DNA of 64,000 nucleotides, taken from the NCBI RefSeq assembly GCF_025118155.1, contig NW_026251393.1, positions 886,001 to 950,000 of the forward strand. The letters run 5' to 3'. The notes beneath the pieces are model-generated. The model was not told the origin of the DNA. It made no database searches and worked only from the letters and a program-made list of their open reading frames with translations. Shown here one piece after another: positions 60,605-64,000 of this stretch (its first letter is position 1; each line of letters opens with the position of its first letter). The stretch comes from Cokeromyces recurvatus (taxonomy: Eukaryota > Mucoromycota > Mucoromycetes > Mucorales > Mucoraceae). Both the position numbers and the translations under genes were made by a program.

Positions 60605-62645
60605 TTAATAATAATATTCTTTTGTCATTAAAAAATCTTGTTCTGTGGTTGTAGTTGTAGTTGTAGTAGTTTGTTTCTTTTTGTTATAATAATAATCAAT
60701 AGGGACTTTTGTATGGAGATATTCGTCCATCACAGATCGATTTAAAAATAATAGATTTGTTGTAGTCTCATTATCCTTGGGTGTAACTGGTGATGTTATA
60801 GGATGATTACTTTGTTGTTTTCGTGTACTATTAGATAAAAACTTTGTATGAACAGGAGGTGGTTTTGGCTTATTTTCTTCATCATTAAAGTTCCAAATGG
60901 ATTCAATAAAATGAAGTTCATCCCATGTATTCTTTGTTTCATCATCGTCATCGTCATCATCATCATCATCATCATCATCATCGTCATCTTCTTCATTATC
61001 ATCATTACTATTATTATTATTCTTCTTTGATGTCACTGCCCTACTCATTAAATAAGGGCGTTTATTTAATTCAGGTCGACGTGCAAGGTATTTTTGTAAA
61101 TAAGAAGGACCTGCTGCCTTTTTTAAGAATGGATGATTTAATGCCTCAGTGATAGATAAACGAGATGCAGGGTTTTTATCAAGACATTTAGCTATAAAAT
61201 CTTCAACAGAATGACTAGGACTATAACGACATTGATTACTGTATAACGTTGGTGCTGGATCATCAATAATCATGGAGAATATCTATTTATACATACATAC
61301 ATACATAAAAGTAAGATGTCAAATTGTATTAACAAAGATAGGTCTATATATATAAATATACGCTAATTCACTTTACAGTCATAGGATCATATTCTGAAAA
61401 GGGAGGTTTGCCACAAGAGAGTTCAATTGAAGTAATCCCAAGGGACCATATATCTACTTTCGTATCATAGTCTTGGTTTAATAAAATTTCAGGAGCCATC
61501 CAACATGGCGTACCTACAAAGGATCTACGCACTTTTTTTATCGTGTTAGCTGCTGGCAGTGGTAGCGGTAAGGATGATGGATTAGGTCGATAACAAGTAA
61601 ATTGATCAGCGGACATAAGTGAGATCATAGACTCTGTTAATAATTCCATGGTAGGATCGTTATTAAAATGAGATTGAGTTGATGTTGTGCTATTATTATG
61701 ATTAGGTACATGATGATGATGATTCTCTGTTAAATCACTCAAGAGTTGACTACTAACACCAAAATCTGCTAGTTTAACGATACCCGTCTCAAAATCGACC
61801 AACATATTAGCAGACTTAATATCACGATGGACTAGTTCATTACTATGAAGATATTCTATTCCTTTTGCGACTTGTTTAATAATACATGCCACTATACTTT
61901 CTTCAAATCCAACTTTATGACATCTTAAAAGTAAATCATGACAAGAACCTAATTACAAATTTATATAATATATATATATATATACATATTTTTAATAGAA
62001 TGAACACAATGGTGTAAAATAGTTGACCAACTATTTACCTGCTGACATGATGGGGGTAACAATATAAAGTTTGGAAAAATGAACAAAGCTTTGATAGACT
62101 TCAAGAAGATGACGATGACGACACAAGGTCATGATTTGAATTTCTTTACGTAAGGCTTCAAGTCTAGAATTATCTAGACCTACCATTTCATCTAAATTCA
62201 CCGTCTTGATAGCTATCACGGACTGAGTAGGTTTATAGATAGCAGAATAGACAGAGGCAGTCGCACCTGCGCCAATCGTTCTCAATATATCATAATCCTC
62301 CATTTTCACTGAATAGGAAATAATACCGGCTTGATGATGTTTATTATTAGTAGCTGCTGTTGTTGCATGATGATTTCCTACACTATTGGATCTATGAATA
62401 AAAGAGGATTTGACTCGACTGACTAAATCTGAAATAGATCTTTGTCTAGATAAAGGTTTTCTTCTGGTATTCATGCTATTATTATTAGAAGGTGTCATGG
62501 TAACGGGTTGGATCATCATCGTATCTGTTCCCTCTGTTGCTGTCACCGTTTTGGATCTACCGCGACGTTTACTTTTACTAGGAAACAATTGATTTTTTAA
62601 AGAAGACGTACGAGCCACTGAAATAGAGTTAGAAAGAGGATCCAT
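60605..62645 (-). CDS. Ste20-family protein kinase, SPAK/OSR1 (FRAY)-like
   Basis: Three main exons, ATG at 62645. A basic Ser-rich N-terminus (about 110 residues) precedes the kinase domain: YDILRTIGAGATASVYSAIY, VIAIKTVNLDEM, HDLLLRCHKVGFEES, LVHRDIKSANMLVDFE, LADFGVSSQLL, FVGTPCWMAPEILL, KVDIWSLGITSIELSCGKPP. The catalytic Lys, HRD and DFG are intact. Between DFG and APE there are 87 residues, about 55-60 more than usual, rich in His, Asn, Ser and Pro. The C-terminus has a long Asp run encoded by GAT/GAC triplets and a Thr9 run. The GTPCWMAPE and DLL+RC features place it near SPAK/OSR1. The partner pathway is unknown; osmotic or polarity signalling is an inference from the family. Confidence 0.88.
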
Positions 62646-63261
62646 GTATTCAATTTATATATGTATATGTATATATATCCAAAATGAGACTATTAAAGAA
62701 AGGAAGGAGAAAGAGAAAGAGGTTGTAAATACAAGATTATAAGTAAAATAAAAAAAAAAAAAAAGATACACAATTTTTATATTATTTATATATAGATTCA
62801 TTTATGTTAATTATAAATTTTGCTTCTTGCGCAGATAAAGTTAATTAACCCAAGTTCCGAATTTGTATTAAAAAGGAGAGAAATAGATGCATACAAAGAA
62901 GGAGTAAAAAAAAGAAAAACACACACACACGCACTAAGAAAATAAGCTTTGTTTTTTTTATTTATTTCATTTCATTTCATTTCATTTTATTTTTAAATAA
63001 CAAGTTACATGGACAAGATAAGGAGTAAAGAGAAGTTATCATGATAGCACAAAAATAACTGTATGAGTTTTAAATCATTATAACAAAAAAGGCAAATTAT
63101 AATATACAAGACTCGCTTCTCGACTCTATTCCTAGTTGATCATATTAATAGCTAAATAATCTTGTTGTACTCAACAATAATAGCCCGGATCCTTTTTTTT
63201 AAAAAAAAAAAATATTTGTGTATATGCTGGGCTTCTAGAACTTTATAATAATAATTTGAAG

Positions 63262-63315
<54 letters not shown>

Positions 63316-63963
63316 GTTCCTGAAAATGTTCGGTTTTAATATCAAAAAAAGTATAAACACTTTTATTTTTTTTTGATATGAATAGTATAAAATATCAACT
63401 AATTACACACTAATCATCTTTACAAAACCAGTTTATATCATGAATAAAAGAGTTTATGATTGTTGTTCACATAAATAAGTGATTGTAAGTAATAGTCAAG
63501 TGGTATACATTTTTTTTTTTGTTTCCTTTCTTCTTTTTCAACCTATTCATGCATCTGCTTCAAGTAGTGGAATACATATCATTAGTGACTTGTATGCTAA
63601 AAATGATATATACACCAAGTAGCATACAATGTAATTCGAAAAAGAAAAAAAAAAAACGGCTCTGACAGAGCGAAACAGATTTAAAGTATACATTGGATTC
63701 TAATCGCTTGATAAAATATTATATATGGAGTCGTAATAGAAATTTTTAAATAAAGCCTTCAAAAATATCTTTATGATGTTAATATTAACTTTTATTTAAT
63801 AATACAATAAAATATTCTATTTAAGAATATAATTAGATGCATTTATGTCTAATAGGAAAAAAAATGCATAATATCATTCTAATATATGAAATAAGCTTAT
63901 GAATTGGATACGAGAAAAATGAGCTTTCGAACAATATAGAAGAAAAGGTATTCTTTTTTTTTT
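62646..63963. other. AT-rich intergenic region
   Basis: No gene seen. It contains a CATTT pentamer repeat at about 62968-62990 and a T51 tract at 63264-63314, and a TTTTTTTTAAAAAAAAAAA palindromic run near 63190-63210. Confidence 0.6.
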
Positions 63964-64000
63964 TTATGCAGTGGTCTTCTTAGGTTCTTCATCAAGGAAT
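63964..64000 (-). CDS. C-terminal end of a gene leaving the window
   Basis: On the minus strand a frame entering from the right edge reads FLDEEPKKTTA and ends at TAA (63964-63966). The charged ending looks like a real protein C-terminus, but only about 11 codons are in the window, so the product cannot be named. Confidence 0.4.
   Translation of the reverse strand, partial: FLDEEPKKTTA

Noticed and set aside
60796..61152. His/Tyr-rich and Met-rich frames over the kinase tail
   Set aside because: Shadows of the Asp-encoding triplet repeat read in other frames or on the other strand.

Overview
The window is eukaryotic nuclear DNA, most likely from an early-diverging filamentous fungus of the Mucoromycota (probably Mucorales). 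The genes are split by many short AT-rich GT..AG introns, and the non-coding DNA is extremely A+T-rich with homopolymer A/T tracts of 30-52 bp. The gene set is fungal: CCP1, ALG5, CDC43, RIT1, NCA2, a Cch1 calcium channel and a Cti6-like PHD protein. It also includes genes often missing from yeasts (METTL16, NIPSNAP, DENND11/LCHN, a TRIC-like channel, TRAPPC12, the queuosine salvage enzyme Qng1). The genus cannot be settled from the sequence. Gene spans were worked out by eye from splice sites and reading frames, so internal exon edges are approximate unless a position is given.

Layout. 0-5.3 kb: a TRIC-like channel cut by the window edge, a degenerate RNase H-fold protein, mitochondrial cytochrome c peroxidase and a small secreted protein. 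5.3-8.5 kb: AT-rich spacer with one tRNA-Asn(GUU). 8.5-23.9 kb: a compact block of POP1, ALG5, PMS1/PMS2, CDC43 (GGTase-I beta), DENND11, an unrecognised gene, MED31, a small unknown protein and RIT1. 23.9-32.9 kb: a gene desert with a GNAT pseudogene, two decayed Tc1/IS630-type transposase relics, an inverted plus direct repeat pair, a perfect 33-bp hairpin and simple repeats. 32.9-38.6 kb: METTL16, TRAPPC12 and NCA2. 38.6-41.7 kb: a third transposase relic (minus strand) and a tiny secreted protein. 41.7-50.7 kb: the four-domain calcium channel gene CCH1, which carries an apparent 1-nt frame break. 50.7-57.5 kb: an unknown gene, QNG1, a Dpb3/POLE4-like histone-fold gene, NIPSNAP and a Cti6-like PHD gene. 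57.5-64 kb: spacer, a four-finger C2H2 factor, a Ste20/FRAY-type kinase, more spacer, and the tail of a gene that leaves the window.

The genes do not form a pathway cluster. They are mostly housekeeping functions: tRNA processing and modification (POP1, RIT1, QNG1), RNA methylation (METTL16), mismatch repair (PMS), prenylation (CDC43), N-glycosylation (ALG5), transcription and chromatin (MED31, Dpb3-like, Cti6-like), trafficking (TRAPPC12, DENND11), mitochondria (CCP1, NCA2, NIPSNAP) and calcium entry (CCH1). The organising feature is compact alternation: divergent pairs share 150-650 bp promoters, and convergent pairs end 1-20 bp apart, with the stop codon sometimes lying inside an AATAAA. 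I saw no convincing undescribed multi-gene system. The most useful observations are the CCH1 frame break, the probably catalytically dead RNase H-fold protein, the Asp-to-Glu change in cytochrome c peroxidase, the near-touching convergent genes, and the repeat-rich desert.
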